A stretch of 64,000 nt of DNA from an uncultured Bacilli bacterium. GTDB taxonomy: Bacteria > Bacillota_I > Bacilli_A > RF39 > UBA660. The stretch covers positions 372,001 to 436,000 of the forward strand of contig CAKOXW010000001.1 of NCBI GenBank assembly GCA_934130375.1. The letters are read 5' to 3'. Made by a program: the position numbers and the translations under genes. This document shows positions 15,587-25,094 of the stretch, piece by piece (the first letter of the stretch is position 1; the number at the start of each line of letters is the position of its first letter). Below the pieces are notes generated by a model that saw only the letters and a list, made by a program, of their open reading frames with translations, did not search any database and had not been told where the DNA came from.

Positions 15587-15781
15587 CTAATTATTATTAT
15601 TATTTTGATTATTTCCACTTGGCATATCAGGTGGTGTTTGTCTATCTATTTCTTTTATATCATTTCTAAACCCATCATCCTTGTTATTCTTAGATGCAAC
15701 TGTATAAGCATATATAGAACCAGTTGATATAATCGCACCTAATAGTAATCCAACTAAAAATATTACAATTTTTTCTTTCAT
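15587..15781 (-). CDS. Small single-pass membrane protein with a Pro/Asn-rich tail, 64 aa
   Basis: The start is at the ATG after GAAGGAGGAATTT; a longer frame begins upstream of the binding site and is rejected. It has one hydrophobic helix (IVIFLVGLLLGAIISTGSIY) at the N terminus, then a charged segment and the tail PPDMPSGNNQ followed by Asn repeats. Similar Pro-Gly-rich tails accompany DUF4353/CotH surface systems in gut Firmicutes, which fits the adjacent carbohydrate-binding gene 12 bp downstream. Function unknown. Confidence 0.65.
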   Translation of the reverse strand: MKEKIVIFLVGLLLGAIISTGSIYAYTVASKNNKDDGFRNDIKEIDRQTPPDMPSGNNQNNNNN

Positions 15782-15850
15782 AAATTCCTCCTTCAAATTA
15801 ATAATATAATATAAATATGTGAAAATTATGTAAAAAAAAAGAAAAATCAA

Positions 15851-16498
15851 TTAATCTTTCTTTATACTCAAATAATATGTTTCTAATATTTTTAATAATG
15901 TAATTGATATTATTATTGAACCAATTATATCACTAGCCCAGTGTACTCCAGATAAAAGTCTTCCAAGAACAATTAATACCATTGATATAATTGATACAAT
16001 GTTGATATATTTATAAATCTTTTTATTATTAAATAAATATTTATTTATTAAAAGTGCACTTCCACAAATACAAATTGATAATAATGTATGACTAGATGGA
16101 TAAGATGCTTCTAAAATACCATCTATAAGAACAGGTCTATAATTAATAATGCATTTTTCAAAGAAAACATATATTAATATTACTACAACATAAAGTATTC
16201 CAAGTGCGATTAGTTCTTTATCAACTTTTAAACTTTTTCTATCAATTACTTGAATTAATCCAATAACTGCATACATAAGAGCAATTAAAATAGGAATAAT
16301 ACCAAGTATTTCAGTTATCTTATATAAAGTCATATTATTTCCAGTTAGATTAAATACAAAACTATTTAATGAAGAAAATCCGACTACTGAACCATTTGGT
16401 CCGATTATAGAAGTATCAACGTATTTTACAAGTATAGTATATGTAATTGATAATAAAACAAGTAATATACATATTAATGAATTTTTTCTATTTTTCAT
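15851..16498 (-). CDS. PAP2-family membrane phosphatase
   Basis: 215 residues with about six membrane helices. The PAP2 catalytic signature is complete: NYRPV, then YPSSHTLLS, then RLLSGVHWASDIIGS. Members dephosphorylate lipid phosphates such as undecaprenyl pyrophosphate or phosphatidic acid at the outer face of the membrane. The start follows an AGAGGTG-type site. It is followed by the small membrane protein and the surface protein on the same strand. Confidence 0.9.
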   Translation of the reverse strand: MKNRKNSLICILLVLLSITYTILVKYVDTSIIGPNGSVVGFSSLNSFVFNLTGNNMTLYKITEILGIIPILIALMYAVIGLIQVIDRKSLKVDKELIALGILYVVVILIYVFFEKCIINYRPVLIDGILEASYPSSHTLLSICICGSALLINKYLFNNKKIYKYINIVSIISMVLIVLGRLLSGVHWASDIIGSIIISITLLKILETYYLSIKKD

Positions 16499-16517
16499 AA
16501 AACACCTCTTTTAATAA

Positions 16518-17084
16518 TTATTTATAAAATCTTAATACTTGGTATTGATAATAATCATTGTTATCTAAATAACCAACAGAAATACCTTTTCCATTGTATG
16601 CTGTTTCACCAGTTGATGATTTAGTTTTTGCTTCCTCTAATAATGCAGCAATAGAAGTATCTGTTACTTCATTATAATTTGCTTTTATTAAATATTTAGC
16701 ATATGTATTAGCAGCATCACCATACTTACTAGTTTTATTTACATAAATAAGCATATAATCTACAATGTCAATATTTTTATCTCCAGTATATGTTTTTGGA
16801 ACAACTACTAAATAAACACCATCAAGTAGTCCATACCAATATTGATTATTTTCTTCAGTTAAATAGTCAGCTGATGCGGGATTTAAAGAAGAACTACCAT
16901 TATCCATTACTTGTGTATTAAATTTTGCAACAAGTACATCAATGCTTTCTTTTTCAACAGAGCCATACTTTTCATAACTTTCTTCTAAATCCTTTTTAGC
17001 ATCTTCAACCTTAGAATTTCCACATCCAGTTACTCCTAAAATAACAAAACCACACATTAAAATAGTAAATATTTTCTTTTTCAT
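16518..17084 (-). CDS. Putative lipoprotein, 188 aa
   Basis: The start is set by GGAGGTTATT before the ATG. The N terminus KKKIFTILMCGFVILGVTGC is a lipoprotein signal with lipobox LGVTGC. The mature part is soluble and mostly polar, with no family I can name. It is the first gene of a run with PAP2, the small membrane protein and the DUF4353-like protein. Confidence 0.8.
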   Translation of the reverse strand: MKKKIFTILMCGFVILGVTGCGNSKVEDAKKDLEESYEKYGSVEKESIDVLVAKFNTQVMDNGSSSLNPASADYLTEENNQYWYGLLDGVYLVVVPKTYTGDKNIDIVDYMLIYVNKTSKYGDAANTYAKYLIKANYNEVTDTSIAALLEEAKTKSSTGETAYNGKGISVGYLDNNDYYQYQVLRFYK

Positions 17085-17147
17085 AATAACCTCCATCTCT
17101 TACTATATATAATAATAGCATAAAAAATCATTTTATTAAATAAATTA

Positions 17148-17900
17148 TTATCCCTTGCCTATTTCATACGAAGCAGTTAAATAATTATTATTATCTTCCA
17201 AATATAAAGTTCTTCTAAATTCCAAATTATTTTTAGATAGACATAGTTCTAAAAAACATAAGAAAATTCCAATATCAATTTGATTATAATAATCAACCAT
17301 CATAATAGGCATAATACCTCTTTTGCCTTCTTTTTTATATCTATATACTTTTATTTCGTTATGTGATGTTTCTACCTTCCAAGGCTGTGTATTACATGAA
17401 CTTGGTGCATAACGAACAATATTTGCAATATCTAAATAATCTTTACCGTTCCATATTTCTTCTATACTCTTTCTTTTACTTTTAAACATATCTTTTCTAA
17501 ACTTTAAAGGTGAATTTACCTTGGCAATTGCAATCATTATTACAAAATCTAAACCATCATATTTCATATCAGTAGGTTTACCAATTCCAAACCATAATGT
17601 ACCAATATTTTTTGATACTAGATACAAATCCATTTGTTCACCCAAATAACCAATATTTTGTAAATACAAATCCTTCTTTTCAGAATAGAACAAAATAGAA
17701 TACTCTTCACCTCTTTTACAGATAGTATTATCTTTTACTATTTTAATTTTAACATTTATATCATTTACTAATGGCTTTAAACTATAAAAATAATTCTCAA
17801 TATCCTCTAATTCTTTAGAAGTAATATGCTCATTTCCTATATCTTTAAATAAATGAAATGATTTTCTTTTGTAAATCATATCGTAAAGATTATTGTTCAT
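17148..17900 (-). CDS. Nitroreductase-family protein
   Basis: 250 residues. The N-terminal IYKRKSFHLF corresponds to the RRS-type FMN-binding start of the nitroreductase fold, and APSSCNTQPWKVE (about residue 170) is the typical second FMN/substrate motif. It resembles the group of internally duplicated 'TM nitroreductases'. Expected role: flavin-dependent reduction of an unknown substrate in the cytosol. The gene stands alone, between the lipoprotein gene and MazG-like. Confidence 0.8.
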   Translation of the reverse strand: MNNNLYDMIYKRKSFHLFKDIGNEHITSKELEDIENYFYSLKPLVNDINVKIKIVKDNTICKRGEEYSILFYSEKKDLYLQNIGYLGEQMDLYLVSKNIGTLWFGIGKPTDMKYDGLDFVIMIAIAKVNSPLKFRKDMFKSKRKSIEEIWNGKDYLDIANIVRYAPSSCNTQPWKVETSHNEIKVYRYKKEGKRGIMPIMMVDYYNQIDIGIFLCFLELCLSKNNLEFRRTLYLEDNNNYLTASYEIGKG

Positions 17901-17998
17901 ATAATTATCTCCTTTCTATTTTCCTAAAAAATAAATAATATATTAATATTCCATCTATTACAATATTATTGACGCAATTGATACAATGTTAATATTTT

Positions 17999-18328
17999 TT
18001 ACTCATTTTCAATAACTTTTTCAAGGAAAATTTTTTCTTCAAAAGCACCACGTTTTTCATTTTTTTTGTCTGCAATTTTTATAACTTCATTTAAATTTTT
18101 ATTTTCTAAATTAGCTAATGCTCTAATTACTTCTAACATATCAGCTAATTCTTCTACACGATTATCACCTGTTGCTTCAATTACTTCTTTATATTCTTCA
18201 TATAATTTTTTTTCTAATTCTATTTTATATTCAAATTCATCTAATATTCTTACAATTGGTGTTTCTCCATTTCCTTTTATTATGTTTGGAATTTTATCTC
18301 TTACTAGTTTATTATATATTCTTTCCAT
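17999..18328 (-). CDS. MazG-like nucleoside triphosphate pyrophosphohydrolase, 109 aa
   Basis: NKLVRDKIPNIIK at the start and the metal-binding pattern EEYKEVIEA ... EELADMLEVI match the small phosphoribosyl-ATP/MazG-like family, which removes non-canonical nucleotides. The start follows AAGGAGGATAGAAG. The 174 bp upstream (18329-18503) hold an open but start-less stretch (about 50 codons ending in the MazG-like start) and an inverted repeat TGTTCCA/TGGAACA; I cannot assign either. Confidence 0.85.
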   Translation of the reverse strand: MERIYNKLVRDKIPNIIKGNGETPIVRILDEFEYKIELEKKLYEEYKEVIEATGDNRVEELADMLEVIRALANLENKNLNEVIKIADKKNEKRGAFEEKIFLEKVIENE

Positions 18329-18503
18329 CTTCTATCCTCCTTAATAATTTTTTCAATAATTCTATTTTCTTATTTTTGAACTTGTTCCAAAATGGAACAG
18401 TTGAATTCTTATCCAATTCATCATCATCATTATATATGTTTTTTATACCACTTATATCGACGTCGTATACATACAATACTCAAACAAGTCTCTAAATATT
18501 TTT

Positions 18504-19712
18504 TTATTTTTCAATGCTTTTTCGATGCATCACTGAAACACACTCCACATGTTTAGTCTTTGGAAATAAATCAAATAATTTCATATCAACTATATCGTAA
18601 TACTCTTTTAAATAATTTAAATCTCTTGCTAGCGTAGTAGAATTACATGAAACATATACAATTTTGTTAATGTTATTATCTACTATGGTTTTAAGTACCA
18701 TCTTATCTACTCCACTTCTTGGTGGATCTAGTATTACTGTATTAAAAAGTCTAAGGTTTGGTAAATTATCTTCTACTCTACCACTTATAAATTCAACATT
18801 ACTGCATTTATTTAACTCACTATTCCTTTTAGCGTCTTTAATAGCACAATCTATTATCTCAATACCAAGTACCCTACTTACTTTATCAGGAATATATATA
18901 GATATAGACCCAACTCCACAATATAAATCAAGTACACAATCTTTATTATCTAATACATCTTTTACATAATCATAAAGCTTAATACACATATTAGTATTCT
19001 TCTGAAAAAAAGATGGATTAGAAATAATATATTTCTTATCTTTTAAAGAAATAGAACTATATTCATTAATTATAGGTTTATTATTTATATATAAAGAATT
19101 AAATAAAACCATATTCTTAAACTCATCAATCAAATTAAAACTATTACTCTCAATATTAATAATAATATTATCATAATGTTTAATACTAATCTTACTAATA
19201 TTATTATCCTTGTACTTCTTAATAAAGCACCTTATATCACTAAGAACTTTATTGATTGTATCATCTGCAATATAACAATAATCTATATCTACTATAGTAT
19301 GAGTATTATTCTTATAAAAACCTATCTTATCTTTATCTACATTTAAGGTAATATGATTTCTATAATTATATTCCCTATCATATTCTATATCTATATTATC
19401 TATTTTTATATTAGCAATATGTTCTAAATTATTAATAACCTTGTTCTTCTTAAACATAATCTCATTATCATAAGTTGTATGCATTAGATTGCATCCCCCG
19501 CACTCATAATAATACTTACACTTAGGAATTACTCTATCCTTAGACTTAGTAATAATATTCTCTATATTAGCAATATTATATTTCTTATGCTCATCTACAA
19601 TATTAATATCTACTACCTCACCACATAGAGCATAAGGAACGAAAGTAACTTTATCACCAACTCTACATATACCTTGTCCTTCATTATTTAAATTATTTAT
19701 ATTAACTTTCAT
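18504..19712 (-). CDS. rlmD: 23S rRNA (uracil-5-)-methyltransferase, RumA/RlmD family
   Basis: 402 residues in the TrmA/RumA order: N-terminal TRAM domain (NNEGQGICRVGDKVTFVPY), iron-sulfur Cys set (PKCKYYYECGGCNLMH), then the SAM-dependent domain with LDLYCGVGSISI, ILDPPRSGVD and the catalytic-Cys motif VYVSCNSTTLARDL. It makes 5-methyluridine in 23S rRNA (the exact position, as in RlmCD, cannot be read). The last motif FPKTKHVECV is complete, so the protein is full length. Confidence 0.93.
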   Translation of the reverse strand: MKVNINNLNNEGQGICRVGDKVTFVPYALCGEVVDINIVDEHKKYNIANIENIITKSKDRVIPKCKYYYECGGCNLMHTTYDNEIMFKKNKVINNLEHIANIKIDNIDIEYDREYNYRNHITLNVDKDKIGFYKNNTHTIVDIDYCYIADDTINKVLSDIRCFIKKYKDNNISKISIKHYDNIIINIESNSFNLIDEFKNMVLFNSLYINNKPIINEYSSISLKDKKYIISNPSFFQKNTNMCIKLYDYVKDVLDNKDCVLDLYCGVGSISIYIPDKVSRVLGIEIIDCAIKDAKRNSELNKCSNVEFISGRVEDNLPNLRLFNTVILDPPRSGVDKMVLKTIVDNNINKIVYVSCNSTTLARDLNYLKEYYDIVDMKLFDLFPKTKHVECVSVMHRKSIEK

Positions 19713-19830
19713 AAAACACTTCCTACATAAGAATTATATCATGTTTTTTAATACTTAAAAAGAAAAATGAATACATGTTATTTACTCGCATTATTTTAAA
19801 TTAAATTATTAAAAAGTAAGTTTTAAATTT

Positions 19831-19847
19831 GTATACTTTAAGTATAC
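19831..19847 (+). promoter_or_regulatory. 17-bp palindrome with -10-like TATACT before the ger operon
   Basis: GTATACTTTAAGTATAC is a perfect palindrome around a central T. It contains TATACT as a possible -10 and sits two bases before an in-frame ATG at 19849. Transcription from it would leave that ATG leaderless, which is one reason for preferring the ATG at 19876. I could not match a forespore sigma-G consensus with confidence. Confidence 0.45.
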
Positions 19848-19875
19848 CATGTCAATAATAAAAATGGTGAAGATT

Positions 19876-21294
19876 ATGCTTGATAATATTATTAAAAAAT
19901 TAAATGAAAATCCAGACTTTGTTGTAAGAAAAATTAATATTAATAACTGTGATGTAACTTTTTTGTTTTTTGAAACTCTTACTAGTACTAGTAACATTAA
20001 TGATTTTATTTTAAAATATACAAGTTATTTAAAAGCAAATAAGAAATTAATATTAAACATAGATAAATATCTAAGTACTTATGTACCTAATTTTAAAATT
20101 AAAAAATTAGATTTAGAAGATGATATACTTACTAATTTATTCTCTGGTTTTGTAATAATGTGCATATCTAATAATTTCTATTCTATGGAAGTAAGAAGAC
20201 AGTTAGATAGTGGTATTGAAAAAGCAAATAATGAGAAAGTTATAAAAGGTCCGAAAGATGCTTTTTGTGAAAATTATCAAACAAATATTGGTCTTATTAG
20301 AAAAAGAATTAGAACTGATGCGCTTGTTTTAAAAGAATTAAATGTTGGTAAAATTAGTAAAACCAAGGTTGGTATTATATATGATAAAGATATATGTGAT
20401 ATTAAATGTGTTGAAAAAATTATTACTAAGATTAAAAGTATTGATATAGATACTATAATAGATAGTAATTACATTTATGAATATATAAAAGAAGATAAAA
20501 CTTTGTTTCCAAGTGTTATTACAACTGAAAGACCTGACTTAGTTTCTTATAAAATACTAAATGGTAAAGTTGCAATAGTTGTTGAAAATACCCCATATGT
20601 ACTTTTATTGCCTGCTTTTTTTATTGAGTTTTTTCATACTATGGATGATTATTATCAAAATACTAAAAACACAGTACACATGAGAATTATTAGATTTATA
20701 TCATTTATAATTGCAGTAATGTTACCTGCTTTATATATTGCTTTAATAACTTATAACCATGAAATAATTCCTCCTTCGTTACTCATTAATTTTACAATGC
20801 AAAAAGAAGGTGTTCCTTTTCCTACAATACTAGAAGCATTAATTATGAATGTAATATTTGAAATACTTCGTGAAACAGATTTAAGGACACCATCTACTCT
20901 TGGGTCTGCTCTATCTATTGTAGGTGCGATAGTCTTAGGTGATGCGGCAGTTGAGGCAGGTTTAGTTAGTCCAATTATGGTAATAGTTATTGCAATAACT
21001 GCAATTAGCGAACTAATTTTTAGTACTAACGAAATGTCTAATGTAGTTAAATTATGGAGACTTTTATTTATTATTTTCGCAGGTCTATATGGTATGGTTG
21101 GTGTATTTGTATGTTCAATACTTATGACTAGTTCTTTATCAAGTGTTACATCTGTTGGTTATCCATACCTATACCCTTACGCACCATATAATAAAAATGA
21201 TTTAAATAACGCAATAAGACTTACAGAAAAATATAAATTAACTCTAAGAAATAAATTAACTTCATTTAAAAATAAGATAAGAGGTAGAATATGA
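19876..21294 (+). CDS. Spore germination protein, GerA-A family
   Basis: About 472 residues from the ATG preceded by GGTGAAGATT; upstream in-frame ATGs at 19849 and 19864 are alternatives. The N-terminal soluble domain (about 240 residues, with GPKDAFCENYQTNIGLIRKR, the family hallmark) is followed by membrane helices including FRETDLRTP-type ILRETDLRTPSTLGSALSIV. GerA-A proteins form the germinant receptor channel in the spore inner membrane. The operon order A-C-B, with 4-bp and short overlaps, and its plus-strand orientation set it apart from the neighbours. Confidence 0.92.
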   Translation: MLDNIIKKLNENPDFVVRKININNCDVTFLFFETLTSTSNINDFILKYTSYLKANKKLILNIDKYLSTYVPNFKIKKLDLEDDILTNLFSGFVIMCISNNFYSMEVRRQLDSGIEKANNEKVIKGPKDAFCENYQTNIGLIRKRIRTDALVLKELNVGKISKTKVGIIYDKDICDIKCVEKIITKIKSIDIDTIIDSNYIYEYIKEDKTLFPSVITTERPDLVSYKILNGKVAIVVENTPYVLLLPAFFIEFFHTMDDYYQNTKNTVHMRIIRFISFIIAVMLPALYIALITYNHEIIPPSLLINFTMQKEGVPFPTILEALIMNVIFEILRETDLRTPSTLGSALSIVGAIVLGDAAVEAGLVSPIMVIVIAITAISELIFSTNEMSNVVKLWRLLFIIFAGLYGMVGVFVCSILMTSSLSSVTSVGYPYLYPYAPYNKNDLNNAIRLTEKYKLTLRNKLTSFKNKIRGRI

Positions 21295-22433
21295 AAAAGA
21301 AAATAATTTTAATAATTTTAATAATTTTAATACTACTTTTAACTGGATGCTCTGACTATAAAGAACTTACTGATATGGCAATTGTTCCTTCTTTTGCAAT
21401 CGATTATAAAGATAATAAATACCATGTTATTGTGCATGTACTAGACGCGAAAAAAGAAGATAAAAAAGCAGAAGTAATCTTGTATGAAGATACTGGTGAT
21501 ACCCTTCATGAAGCATTTAGAAAAATATCATTAAAATCTCCAAAGAAATTATATGCTGGCCATGTGAATACAGTTATAATATCAGAAAATATTGCTAAAA
21601 CCGGATTATCCAAGGTATTTGATTTTATATTAAGAGATGCTGAAGTAGAAAAAAGTTTTTCATTTTTAATTACTAAAGAAGATATAAATGAAATTATGAA
21701 TATATCTACTCCTATACAATCTATACCAGGAGAACATATAAGAGAAGTATTAAAAAACTCATCTAAAATGGAAGGAAATACAAACGATATATCATTTGAT
21801 TTATTCGTATCAAATACCCTAAAAACAGGTATTGACCCAGTACTTCCAATTATAGAAATAGAAAAAAAGAAATCAGATAATGAAGAAATAAATAAAGAAA
21901 AAAGATTAATAATAAGTGAAAAATTAGCAATATTTAAAGATGAAAAATTTATAAACTATATAAATCCAAATTCATCACTTTCTTATAACTTAATAAAAAA
22001 TAAAGTAAATAATAATATACTTACATTTAAATGTGATGAAAATAACTATACAAGTTATGAAATGCTATTTAATAATACTAAATTTAAATACATAAAAAAC
22101 ACTAATACCTTAGAGGTAGATTATGATGTAAAAGGTATTATTTCAGAAATAAATTGTAACATAGATATAACTAATTCTAACACTATAAATAAATTAACCT
22201 TAAACTTAGATACTTATCTTAAAGATATTACTAATAATCTATTTTTAGATATAAAAACAAATAATACTGATATTCTAGGAATAGAAGAATTTATTTATAG
22301 AAATGATTATAAATTTTATAAAAAGAACAAAGATAATTTTAATAATCTACTTAACAATATGAACCTTGTTGTTAAATCTAAAATAGAATTTATTGATGAA
22401 GGAGCACTTAAAAAAGGAGATGAAAAGTATTAA
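21291..22433 (+). CDS. Spore germination lipoprotein, Ger(x)C family
   Basis: 380 residues with lipoprotein signal LLLTGCSDYKELTDMAIV; the D-x-x-E-L-x-D-M-A segment after the lipid-modified Cys is typical of Ger(x)C. The C-terminal half is Asn-rich and diverged. It anchors on the outer face of the spore inner membrane as the C subunit of the receptor. It overlaps the A gene by 4 bp. Confidence 0.92.
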   Translation: MKKKIILIILIILILLLTGCSDYKELTDMAIVPSFAIDYKDNKYHVIVHVLDAKKEDKKAEVILYEDTGDTLHEAFRKISLKSPKKLYAGHVNTVIISENIAKTGLSKVFDFILRDAEVEKSFSFLITKEDINEIMNISTPIQSIPGEHIREVLKNSSKMEGNTNDISFDLFVSNTLKTGIDPVLPIIEIEKKKSDNEEINKEKRLIISEKLAIFKDEKFINYINPNSSLSYNLIKNKVNNNILTFKCDENNYTSYEMLFNNTKFKYIKNTNTLEVDYDVKGIISEINCNIDITNSNTINKLTLNLDTYLKDITNNLFLDIKTNNTDILGIEEFIYRNDYKFYKKNKDNFNNLLNNMNLVVKSKIEFIDEGALKKGDEKY

Positions 22434-23478
22434 TAATAATTATAATAATAACAAAATTGGTTTATTTGAATACTATGTACTAATTGTATTAACATCTAAA
22501 CAATTCTTTAATGGTATTATATTTCAAAAAGTACTAGGTATTTCTAATCAAGATATATGGATATCTCTTATCCTTGGCTTTATTTTTGGAGTACCCTTTG
22601 TATTATTACTATGCTATTTAAATAAGTTACAAATTAATTTATTAAACACTAAACTAAAGCACATCCTTGTTCTATTAATATCAATCTCTTTTATGATTTT
22701 ACTAAATGATTGTATAAACTTTGTATCACTAAAGTACTTATTTGAAACAAAGAATTTAGTTATAATGCTTCTATTTATCATTTCATGCTTAATTATAGCA
22801 AATAAAAATATAGAAGCAATCGGAAGATGCGCAACTATAATGTTTTATTTCTCAGTATTATTATTTATAATAAATACTATTGCAGTTTCAAAATACATTG
22901 AACTAGATAATATAAAACCAATACTTACAAATGGAAATAACATCTTAAAAGGTGCATTATATTTTATGATATATACAATTCCATCCTTGGTATTCTTAAA
23001 TATAATACCTAAAAATAATACACCTAGAAATCAAAATAAAGTCTTAATTGCAGGATATATAACTTCTTACATAGCAATGCTTGTAATTACAATATCAGTT
23101 ATTTCTATTTATAACTATACTTACCTAGAATTATTTAATTACCCAATATATTTCGTACTAAAAAAGATAAATTATGAATTCGTATCTAATGCAGAAAACA
23201 TCCTAGCCTTATACTTCATAACTGAGTACGTATTCTCACTAGTAATATATTTATATATAATTAAAAACTACATATTCAAATTTAACATAAAAATAAAAAA
23301 CACCTTGTACTTCTTAAGTATTGCTATATTATCACTAATATCCGTATATTTAATAAGGAACATAGAGGTAATCAATCTATTTTATTATGATTTACTCACT
23401 TATGTACTTCTAGCAGTAATTATAGTGTTTTCTCTTTATACAATTGCAAAAATAATAAAAAAGAATACTAACACGTAG
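22420..23478 (+). CDS. Spore germination permease, GerA-B family
   Basis: About 352 residues with ten likely membrane helices (first IGLFEYYVLIVLTSKQFFNG). GerA-B proteins belong to the APC superfamily and bind the germinant. The start is uncertain: ATG at 22420 directly abuts AAAAAAGGAG, and ATG at 22396 or TTG at 22393 would extend it by 8-9 residues into the C gene. The 3' region holds the word CCTTGTACTTCTTAAG (23303-23318), made from codons unusual for this gene. Confidence 0.88.
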   Translation: MKSINNNYNNNKIGLFEYYVLIVLTSKQFFNGIIFQKVLGISNQDIWISLILGFIFGVPFVLLLCYLNKLQINLLNTKLKHILVLLISISFMILLNDCINFVSLKYLFETKNLVIMLLFIISCLIIANKNIEAIGRCATIMFYFSVLLFIINTIAVSKYIELDNIKPILTNGNNILKGALYFMIYTIPSLVFLNIIPKNNTPRNQNKVLIAGYITSYIAMLVITISVISIYNYTYLELFNYPIYFVLKKINYEFVSNAENILALYFITEYVFSLVIYLYIIKNYIFKFNIKIKNTLYFLSIAILSLISVYLIRNIEVINLFYYDLLTYVLLAVIIVFSLYTIAKIIKKNTNT

Positions 23479-23517
23479 TATCCTTTACTATAAATTTTAC
23501 TTGTATTTAAAAACCTA

Positions 23518-23597
23518 TAATCTTTAAATTATACATTTATAAAAATTAATTATAAACTACTTAAGCCCAAGAATACACAAAAAATAAACAATTATTT
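23518..23597. repeat. 3'-end intergenic repeat, copy 2
   Basis: Core ACTTAAGCCCAAGAATACAC. Aligns with 4237-4316 over about 75 bp, including the flanking TAATCTTTAA and ATTTATAAAAA words. It lies between the converging gerB-like gene and the OGG1-like gene. Confidence 0.6.
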
Positions 23598-24407
23598 ATT
23601 TCTTTTATTATTAAACATATATTGTATTACTATTCCTGAATATTCTTTATAATGCTCTTTAGAATATTCTTTTATTTTATTCATATCATCAAGATTATAA
23701 TTCTCTTTCATATATTTTTTAACCCATGTATCTATTGGAAATACTGAAAATCTATTATATCCAAATAAAAGTATACAAGATGCTATCTTCAAACCAATAC
23801 CTTTAAAACTCATTAAATAATCTATCGCATCATTAGTATTCATATTATCTATTTTATTTATATCTTCATAACTAATATTTTGTATAAATTCATAAATATA
23901 CTTACTTCTAAAACCTAGTTTACACTCTATATAATCATTAATACTAAGTTCCTTTAATTTATCTAATTTAGGAAATAAATAATAAGTTTTATCTTGAAAA
24001 TAACAAGGTGTACCATATTTTATAGATAATAAATTAATACTATTTGCTATATTTTTTACTGTATTATTCGCACTTGTCATATAAGATACTATAGTCTCTA
24101 ATTTAGGCGTATTCATTATTCTAAAACCAATAGATGATTTTATAATATTATCTAAACTTTTATCCATAAGTAAAAGGTTATTATTTATTTTATTATAATC
24201 AGTATTTAAACCTAAGTAGTAATTTATTACATTTAATAAATTATCTTCATTTGAAGATGTAATAACAAGGTAATCATTATATTCTTCTATTAATACTATT
24301 CTATCTTCTAAATATAATAAATATTTATTATTATTTATTTCATATCTAAATATTTGTCCACAAGTAATAGTATTATATAAATCAAAATTATTGTTAATTT
24401 TTATCAT
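23592..24407 (-). CDS. 8-oxoguanine DNA glycosylase/lyase, OGG1-type
   Basis: 271 residues. CGQIFRY at residue 16 corresponds to the GQ-F-W/R motif of OGG; SANNTVKNIANSI and KLGFRSKYI (with the candidate Schiff-base Lys) follow; the helix-hairpin-helix FKGIGLKIASCILLFG and FPIDTWVKKYM carry the catalytic Asp. It should excise oxidised guanine and nick the strand. The 3' end touches the intergenic repeat; the 5' end overlaps the hydrolase gene upstream by 14 bp. Confidence 0.88.
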   Translation of the reverse strand: MIKINNNFDLYNTITCGQIFRYEINNNKYLLYLEDRIVLIEEYNDYLVITSSNEDNLLNVINYYLGLNTDYNKINNNLLLMDKSLDNIIKSSIGFRIMNTPKLETIVSYMTSANNTVKNIANSINLLSIKYGTPCYFQDKTYYLFPKLDKLKELSINDYIECKLGFRSKYIYEFIQNISYEDINKIDNMNTNDAIDYLMSFKGIGLKIASCILLFGYNRFSVFPIDTWVKKYMKENYNLDDMNKIKEYSKEHYKEYSGIVIQYMFNNKRNK

Positions 24408-25086
24408 TTAAAAAATCCTTTATTTTAATACATAAACTTTCTACTTCACTACTTCTAAATATATCATGAGTAACATTATCAAGCACTATAATCTTCTTTC
24501 TCTTAGACTTAATCTCATCATATAATGTTTCACTACTTTTTAGAGGTACTACTATATCTGCACTACCTTGTATTATTAAAGTAGGAACATCTATTAAACT
24601 AGGCAATAACTGAGACTCAGAAACTAAGTCCATAAATTCTTTTATTACTGACTTTGGAAATTGTACTAATCTAGATAATACTTCCTCTTTACCATACTCT
24701 TTAAATACTTTTGGGCTATTTAAAAGTGCAGTCTTAGTATCAAAATCATCTTTATCAAAAGTAAAATACTTAAATGCAGGCGCTGCTAAAACTAATCTTT
24801 TTACTTCTTTATGGTGAACTGCTAAGTAAGTTGCTAAAACTCCTCCCATACTATGTCCTATAACACTTATATCTTTATAACCATTATCAATTAATCTTTG
24901 TAAATGACTTTCACATGAACTAATCCAATCTTCTTTTTTAACTTTATTAAAAAGTGTTCTATCATGTCCTGGCAATGTAAAAGTATATGTATCAAAATTA
25001 TTAAGTTCTAAATATGTTGCTAATGCTTCCTCATCATATACTCCTCCTGCAAAACCATGAATTATAAGTACTGCTTTTCTTTTCAT
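24394..25086 (-). CDS. Alpha/beta hydrolase (carboxylesterase/monoacylglycerol lipase-like)
   Basis: 230 residues. Oxyanion HGFAGG, nucleophile GHSMGG (Ser), acid in QGSADIVVP (Asp) and base in DNVTHDIF (His) complete the triad. No signal peptide. Likely a cytosolic short-chain carboxylesterase. It lies in a run with the VTT membrane protein (8-bp gap) and the glycosylase. Confidence 0.88.
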   Translation of the reverse strand: MKRKAVLIIHGFAGGVYDEEALATYLELNNFDTYTFTLPGHDRTLFNKVKKEDWISSCESHLQRLIDNGYKDISVIGHSMGGVLATYLAVHHKEVKRLVLAAPAFKYFTFDKDDFDTKTALLNSPKVFKEYGKEEVLSRLVQFPKSVIKEFMDLVSESQLLPSLIDVPTLIIQGSADIVVPLKSSETLYDEIKSKRKKIIVLDNVTHDIFRSSEVESLCIKIKDFLNDKN

Positions 25087-25094
25087 AACTCCTC

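Noticed and set aside
18329..18503. Small ORF upstream of the MazG-like gene
   Set aside because: About 50 codons are open, but the only possible start is a TTG without a binding site, and the frame ends inside the MazG-like start.
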